Shown piece after piece: positions 13,004 through 26,600 of a stretch of 64,000 bases of DNA. Numbering within the stretch: the first letter of the stretch is position 1; every line of letters starts with the position of its first letter. Made by a program: the position numbers and the translations under genes. The stretch comes from Dipylidium caninum (lineage: Eukaryota > Platyhelminthes > Cestoda > Cyclophyllidea > Dipylidiidae), in the NCBI GenBank assembly GCA_017562135.1, contig QEYB01001208.1, forward strand, positions 744,001 to 808,000. Direction: 5' to 3'. The notes under the pieces were generated by a model that saw nothing but the letters and a program-made list of their open reading frames with translations, did no database searches and had not been told where the DNA came from.

Positions 13004-14619
13004 CTTCAGGAGGATAACAAATAAGATGTCCTACGTCAAAACCTTGGTGAGTGAAGAGACAGGGCCGAGACGCAGGCAATTTTGCATTGGTACAAAGTCT
13101 AAATAGGTGGTCCAAATAGGAACACTTAAAACAAATACCTGATGGAGTGGCGAGGAGTTAAAGTGGTAGAGGTACCTCTTAATGATGTGTATGACAAAGT
13201 AAACACATAATTTAAGTCGGCTCGCGCCGTTAACAATTTGAAATCTGTAGTTAAGATTAGAGTCATCCGATGATCAGTAAACATTATATGTGCTATAAAT
13301 CTAGGCTCATTTTCCAACCCTTGAAATGTTTTTTTACGATAACGGCTTAATATATACGACATACAACCGATGGGCACTTGAACAAATTGTGTGTATAAAT
13401 ACTCCAATAAACATATGTGATTTGGACACCACGTCAAGGCATTTGGGTTTAAGGTCTGTTGCAGCGAGGAATTTTTAGCACTTTTGTCGTTTGTACCTTG
13501 TACTTAGCGTGAAACTGGCGACTATCTTCCAGCTGAGTAAATCGCCTCTGCAATTACTCCTCGTATTTGCAAAACACTGTGATGCGTTGTGCCCAGTAGA
13601 CACCTCATTTACAATAATTTGTCGTCATCATTGCATTACTGTTTAGAGCACGGTATGGAGAAGGCGTTTTACGTAAACTTACCTCCTTATAAAATTTACA
13701 ATTACCTATGAGCTTGTGCGTTAGACTAACTCTCTTCACTACTACCATCATTTTTACTTTCTTATGGTAGGGGGTTTTACCTAAATTTCGTACACTTTTT
13801 CGTTTATACGCTGCCACTCTTTTATTTATTAGCAAACTATGCGGGTAATTCAATGCTGTTTTTCAGACCGTCTGATGCACCGACGTGGGCGTCACCCCCC
13901 AAACCTCAAAGGGAGGGAAATAGGTTTGTGGTATGCAGAACGAAACAAAATAAATGGAAAAAGGCCTAACAAACCGGATGAGGTGTGTTATTTACTGTGT
14001 AAACGTCAAATGACCTAAGATGTTATGGCAAGAGTCAATTTGCCCAAATGTGATCACTTTTCTCGGTCATTTAAGTGTTGTGACTCATCTTTAGATTCAG
14101 AAATGCCTGGTTTTATCTCTGCAACATCATTTTTGCATGTTAACTTTTTACTTTTGCAGCGCAACTTTGTGCGACTCTATACCAATTTTTTTTCCAATTT
14201 ACGATAGCAGTATACTTCATAATAATGCCACCATTTCATCGAGAATAGTTATTTGAGCGTTTGACATCTTTGACGTACTAGTGTGACTGTCGAATTTCAT
14301 TACGAATATTGCGTTTTCTCGGACTGCACTTTCTCAAATGTTTGATGCACACACTTTTGGTCATTATTGCATTTTCCTCTTTACTACCTTCAGATTTCAA
14401 TCGTACCCCGCCATCTTACTAGCTTAACACGTTCACGGTAATTAAGTTGAGAAACATATGGAATTAGCTTTTATTATAGAACATTCCTGTGTCGAACGCC
14501 CTCGAATCTGTCGCGCCTGTTTGAAGTCCATCAAGTTACATTATCGCCTGCGGTTTTACCTCGGCTTATAACGCGCTTATTTTGTATCTTGTTTTCATTA
14601 GTGCATAATTTTTTCCCAG
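13004..14619. other. Intergenic between SCO1 and DHX36, likely divergent promoter and first exons
   Basis: SCO1 (minus) and the helicase (plus) diverge from this 1.6 kb stretch. The first coding exons of both are missing from my models and may be here: the SCO1 exon would end in phase 2, and the helicase exon would splice to 14620. I could not place either with confidence. The sequence is AT-rich and holds only short random frames. Confidence 0.4.
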
Positions 14620-17600
14620 GTGAATGAATTCCTTCTTGATCAGAGGACCATCGAAAAGATGGTTAGAGCCGTTAAGGTTGCCGATACCGATAGTCATCTG
14701 TCGGAGGATTTGCAGCCGTTTGCAAAATACGATTTCGATAAGTCACAATTGGGCTTCGCATCCGTGGAACTGCAAAGAAATGAGACGTTGGATAAAGATC
14801 TTCAAGTGGAAATGGTTAGAAAAGTACAAACACCTATATATTTATCGATGAATTCTGAACGGAGAAATCTCCCAACTTTTGCTCAAAAACAGGTAATCAC
14901 GTAATATAGAAGTAGTAGTTACGGCTTTGTCAGTTAAAATACTTTTTGTTTAATAGGAGTTTCTCAAAATGGTAGACGAAAATCAGGTTGTTGTGGTGAG
15001 CGGGGAGACTGGATGCGGCAAGACTACTCAGTTACCGCAATATTTGTTAGAGCACGCTGTCCTTCGGGGTCATGGCTCCTGCACCCGCATCGTAGTCACC
15101 CAACCACGGCGAATTTCGGCAATATCCGTGGCCGAGCGCGTCGCTGCGGAGCGGGGACAGCCTCTGGGCGATGATATCGGTTATCAGGTAAGAAATTTAT
15201 TTATCAAATGGATTTATATGTTTTACTTCACGGCCGTAGTCATTCTTTCCTTGCTTGTGTGAACCGAGTTATCGATCAATGATTTTACATGCTATTTATA
15301 AGGAAGAATCACTTCACCATATTAACAGTCATTCTTTTGTTATCATCTTTTTAATTAACATCAATGAAACTACTGTAAATTCTCAATTGTTTTTGAAAGA
15401 GATCATTGTATTGTTGTCATTTGTCCCATAAAATGCATTGTTAATTTTAGTAAACGTTCTTCTTTCTGCCATTACATTTGAAAGTTTATCATAAAAGTGG
15501 CTTGTTACTGAAAGTTTCGTGAGTTGTGCTTTATTTCCATGAAAAGTGATATTGTTTTAACTGTGCACTGATTATGAATTTCTGTCCTTTAGACTGTAAC
15601 CAGTATGTTTTCGATTATTCCCTTCAGATTCGTTTGGAAGCCGTGCCACCTAAGCGTCCACAAGGCTCGATTCTTTTCTGTACGACAGGAATCGTTCTTC
15701 AATGGTTCCATTCTGATCCCCTCCTTAAAGTATGTGCAGATAACCAACTTCTGTGTCTATGGTATCGATACTTGGCATCCAGGATGTGTTACCTAATTCT
15801 AACTCCATCCTATGTATTTTGTCGGACTGTATTGGGAATCCATGATACTCTTTTTTATAAAATTGCCTTGCTGTTTTATGTCAAGATTGTCTTGTAAAGT
15901 TTAAGGATAAATGTAGTGCGGACTAATTCATAACAGTTTTGTTCCAATTAATATTAAAAAAATTATTAAGGTGGTGGGGAATTTGTGCAGCTTTGTGCCA
16001 GCCTGCTGGGATTTGCGGCAAACGCTCAACAGAGTCTTTTTTTCTTTAGTCCATTAGCCATGTGGTTGTGGATGAGGTGCATGAGAGGGAAATGCTTGGT
16101 GACTTTCTGATAGCTATGCTGAAACGCGCTCTGCCAATGCGACCCGATCTTCGCGTCATTCTTATGTCGGCAACTCTGAATTCTGAAAAGTTCTCCCAGT
16201 TCTTTAGTAGGTTATACTCTTATTAGATTTTACATTTTATGCATACATTCTGGAGCTATTTTACTCTTTAAGCAAGATTACTCAGCTTTTTTTACTGAGG
16301 AACAGTTGTCTTTTTTTCTCTTTAGATGAATGCCCGAGATTGGAGATTCCTGGTCGAACGTTTCCGGTAGAGACATTTTATCTTGAAGAGGTGCTCCATC
16401 GCACTGGGTAAGTAGTTCATTTGGAATATGCCTTGCAACTCTAATCAACTCTGTAAATTTGATCCCTCATTTTTAGCTTTGAGATGCCGCAAGATGCATT
16501 GTATAGATATAACAAAGCCAACTTACGGATGACTTATATGCGTCAAGGTTTTGTTGGCAATCCGACCATCACACCAGCAGTTCGACAAAGCTTCAAGCAT
16601 TGGCTAAATTCATCCGCCTCCAAGTTACTATTTCTTCCCTTTTGTTTCAGAATATACACCTTTTTTAAATAAACCTTGGTTAAGTATCCTTTTTTAGCCT
16701 AAACTTGCTATTGGCATTTTTTCTAGTTAACTTAACTGTTACATGAAACCCAAAGAGTTAGGAATACATACTCCAATTTTGACAATTATTTTTTTAAAAG
16801 CATCTGTCCTTACGATTTAATATTGGGTTTTAGTTTTGGTATAGTGTCTTGTTATTTTGTTTTTATCGCACAACTCTTCATTCCTAATTTGACCTTTAGG
16901 TCATTTCTCAAAACTACAATAATTCCATGTGATTAACTGCATATTAACTTGCCCTTTATCCAGATTCTCAACAGCAACTCGTCAGTTTCTTGAGGTTATG
17001 GATCTATGTGGATGTCCACCCCCCGAGCTTGTAGCTGTGGTCATTGACTACATTATCAAAACCACCTCCTCTGGGGCAATTCTCGCCTTCGTGCCTGGTT
17101 TTGGGGTCAGTTTAAATTATTTTCTTTTTTACCCAAAAATTGGTTGAAACCATGTGTCGTGATCGCAAGTAAAGTACGCACCCATTAGCGAACATATGTA
17201 AGGTCGGTTTAACTCGTCTGACACATACTGTCTGTGATAATGCTCTCCCGTTTATTTTGATTATCGACGATCGGACTACCTCATGGGTGCTTATTTGAAT
17301 AGGGTGCACACTAGCGTCGATGGTGGTGGTGACTTAGAGTCCCCTGGAAAGACTGTTCATTTACTGATGTAAAAGAGTTTTTTTTCGGTACAGGACATAA
17401 TGGATACGATGAAGGCTTTGCGCAACATAGATGCGAAGTTGTATGCAGAGGCGAGAGGCAAAGTTTTGTTGTACGGGCTTCATTCCCGGCTGCCTGTCGC
17501 CTCCCAGCGTGCTGTTTTCGTCACACCACCCGCCGGAACACGGAAGGTCGTTATTGCCACCAACATCGCCGAAACAAGGTAACCCTCTCCCTCCCTCTGT

Positions 17601-20600
17601 CGGATTATGAGCCTTGACTGCACGCATGCTTTCGCCATGCTACATATGCATCCTACTTCACTTGTGTAAGTAACACAATTATGACTATGTGTCATATTAG
17701 ACTGCTTCCTCTTGAGCTTCTTTCATATGCCATCTTATTCATCATTTAGTGTTTCGTTGGTTCAGCTTCATGAGATTTTTTGAAACCCAGAAAATTCTGC
17801 TTTGACATATCGCTTTGGCAACTAAGTGATTGCGAATTTTAAAAAAATTAAAATTCGAAATTTCTGTTTGAAAATACTACTGAATTTCAGTAGATACTGG
17901 GCATTTTTGTCAATGACCTTTTGCTATCGTGCAGGCAGTCTCAACTCCACCTTCATAAAACCTCACATCTTTGCATTCAATAAACTGAATTAATTGTGGT
18001 TTGACATCATTAGCGTCACTAAAAGCTTACTCATTAGGCAGTTCTGCATGAAATGGCGTAATAAATTGTGGTATGAAGGTGCAAGGCCAGGGCTACATGG
18101 CGGATGTGTCGACAAGTCTCGACCCAGACCCCAGAATTTTTGGCGAGAGAGGCCAAAGAGGTGTGGGATTTTGCATTAACGTGGTGGATGACGATACCCT
18201 CCCGACGATTTGCAACTTCTGGCCGCTTCGCTCAAACTGATTGCATTATTCAGTTTGGCGAATTGTTGAACGTACACGTTTGAATTGCAATCTTTTTATA
18301 ACCCCACCCAGTTGATAGCACAATCTTTTTTGGCGAATCTCCGCTTTTGATATCGTCTGAGCTGGTTCATCTTGCATCAACCACAATCTCTCCAGGCTAA
18401 CTTTTTAAACTATCCCTTTCGCGTTGCACCAATTGAATTTCCTTGAACCGATGAGCGATCCACAGACCAAGTTTCTAGGCATAGTCCAGCATTAAAAATT
18501 TTTCTTTTAATGCACGCATGCGAATCGCATCTGAGCTTCTCTGCACTTATCACGTGTTGTGACTTTACGATCCGAATCGTCAATGGCCTTTACTGATGTG
18601 GTTCTCGTCGACTTCAACCTGACGGTCGGCTTGATCGTCGGGCATTTATCGGCAAGAAAACACTAGAACGAAATCTGGCAAGCCAAATTGCAGTTGCCTT
18701 TCCCTATACGACACATAATTTCCTTTTGGCTTCCAATGCGTTCTTGCTTTTTCGGAAATAATGGCATAAAGTAGGTCTAGGTCTTATTACTTCACCCCTA
18801 AATTGGGATGAAGAGATACTTTTTCACTGAATGAAAGGTTGAAATCGGAACAATAAGAATCGAAAATGAGGTGTAAAATCCACCTTCCGACAAACTCCGC
18901 AATCACTTAGTTCCCAATTGAATAAAAATAACAGCAACAAACGTAAAGGGTACCAGCACTGAAATGAGGTAAATTTCAGAGCACTTATCGGTAGAGGAAC
19001 GCGCGTTTGCCCTATAAGTTATTAGACTTATAGAATGGCCCAACCTCAAGTTTCTTTTAAAGCTTATGTCAAGTTAACTAGTTAATAATTAAATGTCTGA
19101 CCACCAATTTCCAATATAGAACGATTTTCACCCCACTTTCTTAATAATATGGAAGAATTGCTATTTGTATTTAAACAACACGGCTATTTTGTGCTGATCT
19201 TTCATCGAATTAAAGTTGGAGGAAATTCCAATTATTACCCTTTAAATTTTTTGGTATTAGGACTGAGATCTTTGCAACGGCACCACAGAGTCGTTTAATA
19301 TATCCCAAGTTTTATATGGTCCTAATTTATATATTCTTAAATTTGATTTTTAATGACATTTCTCGCTATAACATACTTATCTGGATCTGATTCTGTTCCA
19401 CTTTGCCTTTGAAAATCCTGTTGTTCTCTTTCCAAAACGAAGGCTCGCTCGCAGGGTACATAAGCTCGCGATAAGGTCAGGAGAGCGTCGAGTTAGTGGA
19501 ATTGTCCACGCAAGAAAGCCTATCTTATGGTATAAACCTTGTGTGTGGAGATTTGTAGCACCTCATAACTCTTCCTAATTCTCATTCCATACGTATCCAA
19601 CACTATATTGTGATGGATTTGAAATTTAACCATTTTATTTATGTGACATTCATTTTTAGCATCACAATTGAGGATGTTGTATACGTGGTGGACACCGGCC
19701 AGATAAAAATTACCTCTTACGATTCTCGCACTAACACTTCCACACTTGCGCCCGTCCTCGTCAGTAAAGCCAACGCAGCTCAGAGACGTGGTCGAGCCGG
19801 CCGGTAAATCCAATTTTTCGTCTTTTTCCCATTCCAAACGATATTTTTTAGCAATTTGTGTCCGAGCTGCAAATTTGTCATACATATATACGTAATAGTG
19901 CTAAGTTGTAAATACGTCGAAACACACATGATCCATTCTTTACGTTGGAGAGGGACTGTCCATTGAATTCTTGACAATTTGGAATTTTGTTGGTTTAAAA
20001 ATGGGAAAATCTTGAACTATTTATTAATCTACACAAATCATGCCACAATGGTTCGCAAGTTACCGTCCTTTATTAGACTAGAACAGTCTCGATCTTCCAC
20101 CCAGTTCCCCATTTTTTCCCAATTTTTAGTTCTTCATAGTTTCTCCTTCTGTAATACTCCTCGCTAAACGTATGAACATAATTTGCACTCTTTAGTTGTT
20201 CTCATACGATTTTATCGAAATGAAAGCATAGTTACAACTGGTTTTTGTACCTATGACATAAACTTTTGTGGTCGCAATGCCCATTATTTCTTTATTCGCT
20301 TCTCCGCTTATCCATTATTTAAATGTTCTTTGTTAGAAAGTAGTAGGTTAGAAACTATAAAACCCGCTTTTTGCTTATTCTATGTTCAGATGCGACTGAG
20401 AGGTAGGTATGCTAACGTGCGCTCGATATTCTTATTTATAAACCTTAAAGACAGTCTTCTTACTCATTTCGTAAAAACCTTTTCTTGTTTGTATCACGGT
20501 TTTATTGGATTTTCCCCGAGCTCAGATCGAGCTTGGAGAAACATCGATGAGGCATTCGGCGATGGAACCACTAATGCAACAGTCTTCTGTATTGGTACCA

Positions 20601-23600
20601 AAAATTTCCTCCTGTCAATTTGAGTGTCGCCAGTGAGGCTTGACGAAGACTACGAGCCCGTGTTAATGAGGAGGAGGAATTGACGATGACTGGAGAATCT
20701 GATCCACGCACACATATACACGATTAGTCGTAAACTTGGGTCTAAACTAAATAGGAACTAGCCGGAGGGCCTGACCCAACTGCAACCGCAGATGCTCGGC
20801 CGGCCGGAGGCGCAAGTGCGCGCCTTCGTTGCATCCCTCGCAGTGCATCACTGCCGCCGTATTTACGCCGAATCATCACTTGTGGTGACAAGTGGGTTGT
20901 GTGCGTTAATCGAGAACGACCAAGCAAATGGGCAGGAAAGCCGAGATTTCATTAAAAAAAAATGCCCAAGGAGCGATCCTCCGTTATTCCTTCCTACAAT
21001 CGGACGAAAGCACAACGGCGGTGGAGTCCTATTGCCGGGCATGAAATTGATGCCCTGCTGGAAAAGGAATTTGTGAAGGAAAAAACACTTGGCACTGCTA
21101 AATCGGCAAGGCGCCATGTTACTGCGCGATTTCAACACACCACTACCACATAAAGCTTCAACTACTGTGGACAGATTAAATAACTTCCCTACAGTGTGAC
21201 GTCTTACCGCATCCTCCAAATGCACTCGTTATTGCTCCAACCGATTACCACCTTCTTGCATAAATACGAGTTATTTTTGCGGAGAGAAAAACATGCACTA
21301 ACTGAAATGATGTCATAGAGGGCTGGGAAGCGTTCAGTGACTCCATAAAATAGAGATTTCCCCAAAAAGCATACATAGCTCGCGGAGTCGTTGCAGAAAG
21401 TCACAGATGCCAATGGAGACTATTTAGAATGAATATAAAAAATAATGCAAAACGTTGCCCTTTTTATTTTCTGCTTATACCCAGCGTCCTTTTTATAATT
21501 TGCAACCCAATAGATACTCGTAAATTGTTTAAACTTTGACGAGTTAGATTATTAGAAAAAGAATTGCCTTTTGCCGTGACTACTTTGCATGACATTTAAT
21601 GTGCATCGCAACCACCACTGATTAAATTTTTATTATTTGATCACTCCTTCTACTTTGGTCACAAATCTATCCTATACCAATTTGCTAAGTCTACATCATA
21701 ATCAGGCGTTTTGACACGAAAATTCACGAATTTCGCGGTAAACGATTATTTTAATATCGATAGCTTTTACAAAACTAACTGGAGGGATTTTTGAACGGTG
21801 CTTTGGACGGTTTTCTGTGATATTCGTTTGAAATTGTTTTTCGTAAGCCTGATTCCTGTTTGCTATTCGGCGATTGCGTGGTAATGATTGCAAATTCACC
21901 CATACTGAACCGGCATGCGTTCATTTAAATGAGTCTTTCGATTTATTTTTTTACGTAAGCCCTCCAGCGGTCCAATTGTTTCTGTATAACTAGACTCGAA
22001 TCGCCTCCTTATTTGTTATGATTATTACAGTATTATTCCATCGAATTAGTCTCCCCGTGGCTTAAAAGTGTACTTAAAATTCCATTAGTAAATTTTTAAC
22101 ACCACTCATTTTTCCTGATTAGTGGTTTTTTTTAACTACAAGCCTTTTAAAGAGCCCTACTAGACGTTGGCTGAATTAGGTCTTTTTCACATCAAGTACA
22201 GTGTTGAATACTTGATATTTCGTCAGATTTCATGCCGGAAAGCATAACAGTGATTTATATGCAGCAACTTTTTGTAAGTGCTATACACTTTTTTTCAGAG
22301 TGTGTCCCGGACAATGTTTTCATCTGTTCTCCAGCTTTACACACGATCATGTTATGTCTGATTTCCTGCCACCTGAGATCACACGCATGCGTCTGGAAGA
22401 TATTATCCTTCGGATCAAGGCAGGTCTTTTTATACAATGCCATCGTTCTTTGCCCTCCTCTTTCGGTTGAGTTACAATAATTTGGATATCTCTAATGGTT
22501 ATTAAGTAAAACAATTGCCTTAACGAAGAGTTCATTTATACTTCATATTCTTTTCACAATATATGATTTCTATTCATAACTCGTAGGTTTTAGAGTTGGG
22601 CCCCGTGAGAAGTTTCCTCTCCACTTGTATGGATCCTCCCAAGCTCGAGACGATTAACCGCTCCCTGCATTTCCTCCGAGAAATCCAGGCACTCAGACCC
22701 CTATCCTTGTTTAACTCCACCCCTGACTCTGTTCCTGTGGCGCAGTTATCTCGGATGTCTACAAAACGTCGTAATTGCTTAATGGCTGACACTGTCCAGG
22801 CTGGAAAGAATGAGGTAGAAATTGAAGACGACTACATTCTTACACCCCTGGGTTGGTACATGGCTGACCTGCCTCTTGATCCGCAATGCTCAAAACTTCT
22901 CCTTCTCGGCACGCTCTTCTGTTGCCTGAAGCCAGCTCTCGCTGTTTCTGCTTGCCTAGTTTCAAGGATCCTTTTGAAGTTCCTTTAGGCCTGGAGGCTC
23001 GTGCTGATGCGCGTCGAACTGAACTCACCGAAGACTCTCAAAGCGATCACTGGGCCTTTTATGTTGTTCTTTCGGTCAGTTCTCGATCGAAATAACCTTT
23101 TTATTGCCTTTTTCTCATTAGACTACCCCAGATACTAGTATTTATTCATCTTCATTCCCTCCCTGAGGGTTTCTAAGTTTGGTTTATTCTCGAACTGATA
23201 CCACTAACCTGAGCTTGTAGGTGAATTCCTAAATATTTTCGGCCTTTTTTTCTCTGTATACATGCTTAACTTATTCTTACCCACGTCAGCTTCGGAAAAA
23301 TGCTTTTTTAATTTGTTTATGTTCTAGTCACGTATTTTCTACGCGTGCGATATTAGACTGGCGTAGTAGGATAGTCTTGAACTCGTCGGAGAATTGTCAG
23401 TTCCTACACTGAAGTAGTGCGCGCGGATTTAAGTCACCTTTTTGTTAATGTTTTTATGACATTTTTGTCAAGTAATGCCCAAATCTTGGGGTTGCGTACC
23501 ATATTTTTACCATTCCTTATTGCATATGAAATTCTATAGTCAACGCCCAATTTCGTTAGCTATTCACCATGCCTTGACGTAATCAGTGTTCGGGATGGAA

Positions 23601-26600
23601 GTCATGCTTTTTTATCCATTTCATCCACGTTATTTAAACACCCTTTCACATTTTTGGGCCGCCCCAAATATACTCATGATTTATTGAGACGAAAGTGTGA
23701 AAAGATAAACTTCTGCATTTTTGAGGCTGTCTCCTATATTACAATATTCGGTCTTATTTTTTTATTGTCACCCGCCTCTTGTCTAAATAACTTCGAGTGA
23801 AGTGAAGGTTCCCAATTTTCCGTATCAAATTATTTGGTGGTGCCTGTCTCACGGATATGCTTTGCAGTTTACTGATAAGTTCCACCGGCTTATACGGATG
23901 CATCGCGTCCCCAGCACATTCGAATCCAGGTTCTCGGACTTATGCACCTCGTTCCGTCATTTTTTTGGCAGTAGATACTACCAAGTTCGTAGTCAGGCAT
24001 CGCTTTAACTTAGGTACCGTTTTAGGGCTTACCTATCCCTGCGATTAGGTAGAATTTTTCAATTTGTGGGAGGTATTTCGACTTAACCCCGCCTCAAGTT
24101 ATGACGTGGAGCCACGTTTAAAAGTACCTATTATTGCCTGAAATCTGTTTTGAGTAATTTTCAAATAACAGGCGATGTGGAATTTTATATGTCGCCTCTC
24201 TTCTAGAGGTACATGGAACTCAGAGAACGGGAAAAATATGGTTATTGTCAGAGGAACTTCCTTAATCGGCGAACCATGGAGGTGGGTTCTTCTTCAAGAT
24301 GAAGTAACCAATTTTCCAGATCATAAAATTTTCACTGCTCAGGTTGAGAATCATTTTTAGGTCTTACGGTGGGCAAATTCTCTGTGACCTAGTTTTTTTT
24401 TCGTTGCAGGACTTATGCCGGTTGATGAGTGAATTCATGGACATGTTATTTGAGCGGAAATATGTCACCTCGAGAGACATGGATGAAATGGCGGTGAATC
24501 GCTACTCGTACGATGTCAGGATATTCCGTGCAATCCTTGCAGGCGCTTTTTATCCCAATCTCATTATGGCAACCGTCAGGAGAAACAAGTGAGATTTTGC
24601 TAACCAGTCTCTATCTCGGGTTCATACCTACATCAATGGGTTTTTTGGGCCCTCATTCTCTTTAAATTTAAGGTGATATATTTTGTGTAATGATGTGGTC
24701 TCAGTGGTCCATTCTGCTCGTGCGTGGACCGCCAGCTATAAATTTAGTCATATTGCCTTGCATTCGGATTTCGGTATAATTACGATTGCCTAATGTATGT
24801 TTGTCATTTCCCACTTTTTATCCATATATATGACGTAGGCAATTGTTTTAATTTTAGCCAGTTTTCTTAAATCCGAGCACCATTTTTTATCATCTTGCTC
24901 CCCCTCATTTAGCTACCTTCCCGTTCTTGTACGATTCAATTCGACTGATTATCTATCAAACCGACTTTTTAGCGCAAAGCGAGGCAATCTTTTGGGCCGG
25001 GCGCTCTATCCTAGATGGCCTTTTAGGGAACGTTTTATCATAAATCAGAAACTATCTGCTAAGGAACAAAATTCAAAATACGTTTGCTTATCACTTCGCA
25101 TCTCCCTCGGGCCTTACAGAGGGAGGAGGAGGTTGGGCAGAAGGTGGCCCACAAGGCACTGAGGAGGTATACATCTCGAAGTCCACAAGAGCTATTTTGC
25201 AGTGCAACCAAAAAAGTGTCACTAAAAAAAGGAACTGACAAATTCTTTGTCGAACGAATGAGGACCGACAATATTTTTTATTTTTATGGATAGATTCTCT
25301 TTTGGTGATTCCTCAGGAATTCATCCATGTTAGAATAGTAGACAGAAGTGCATTCTTCTACGATCCACCTACTTTACTGGGCAAAGTATTTAAATCCATC
25401 TCCTCTGGTGGCTAAAACGCTGCTCGCTTTGCTCGGAAGCCGACTTGAACGTCCATTCGGGCTGTCACTTCGCCAAAACACTGACAGTGTGTGAGCTGTT
25501 GGCCCTTGATGCAGCATAACTCGTAGTAGTGGAGGGAGGAGTGGGTGTGGAACGAGTTTTAAAGTACATCAGTTTCTCACACTTTCCACAAAGTGTGTTA
25601 TGCATAAATTGGGGCTAAATGGGCCTCGAGCACCAAGGCGATGGACAGCGTGGAAAAGTGAGCGCTTTCCAGTAGTGGACCAGATTCCCGGACCCTGGTT
25701 TAGTAGATCGCTGGCCTCTTACTTTACAACAAAATGGCTAGCTACTGCCCCAGCGAAGTCCTTTCTCCACGCGTATCTCGATGCCAGTGCTGTCGTTCGG
25801 GTTGGCCGAGGTGGTTAGACCCATGCTGTTCGTAGCTCAGGCCAACGTGAGGTCACCGTATCGGCGGCCAGGGCTGTGGAAGGACACATTCCCGCAATGT
25901 TTCTTAGATCAGGCCGTATTAGAATACTTAATGGTGTGGGGCGAGCAACGAGATAATCCGTAGGGCAGGGTATACACTCCCCATTGATTCACTTTTACTT
26001 CATTTTAGCAAAAAAAACGCTCTTTTCAGAGTTCCTAAACACTTTTGTCACTTAGCAGAAGTTTTTTTCATCTCCTTGCTCTTCAAATACTTGAGGCAAG
26101 GTGGATGGTGTTATTGTACTAAGCTGTTTTCTTTAATGTAGACGCCATGCATTCTCGATTTCTTTTCTTATTTTCCGCGCAGGCCGGAAGGCTCTCTGTC
26201 CCAGCCTTTCATCTCCGACCCCTCGTCGGAGAAGGTGACCCTCCACAACAAGTCAGTAAATGCCCTCGTCCGACCACGGAACCAACTATGGTTCACCTAC
26301 TTTCAGAAAATGAAACTTGACCACGGCGCGGTGAGCCTTTTTTATTGTAATCTATAGATAACTATGAAATTATTATAGTTCGGATTCCTTTTAAAAGATA
26401 TACGGTCGGTTTTTTAGTTGCATAGTGTAATTGCTATTACGATGTGTAGTGTTCCCTTAAATTCCACAGTGGATTGCAAAAGATTCCCGTCTGGGACAAA
26501 GCTGAAACTTTTTTTAGTAATCCACACTTACGGAGCAATTAAAGTAGCGAAATCACTTTTACGCTTGAACTCGTGATGTACTATTGATTAACACATTCTT

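Noticed and set aside
20183..20623. 146-codon plus-strand frame in a DHX36 intron
   Set aside because: Composition is AT-driven, there is no domain similarity, and it interrupts homology between two helicase exons.
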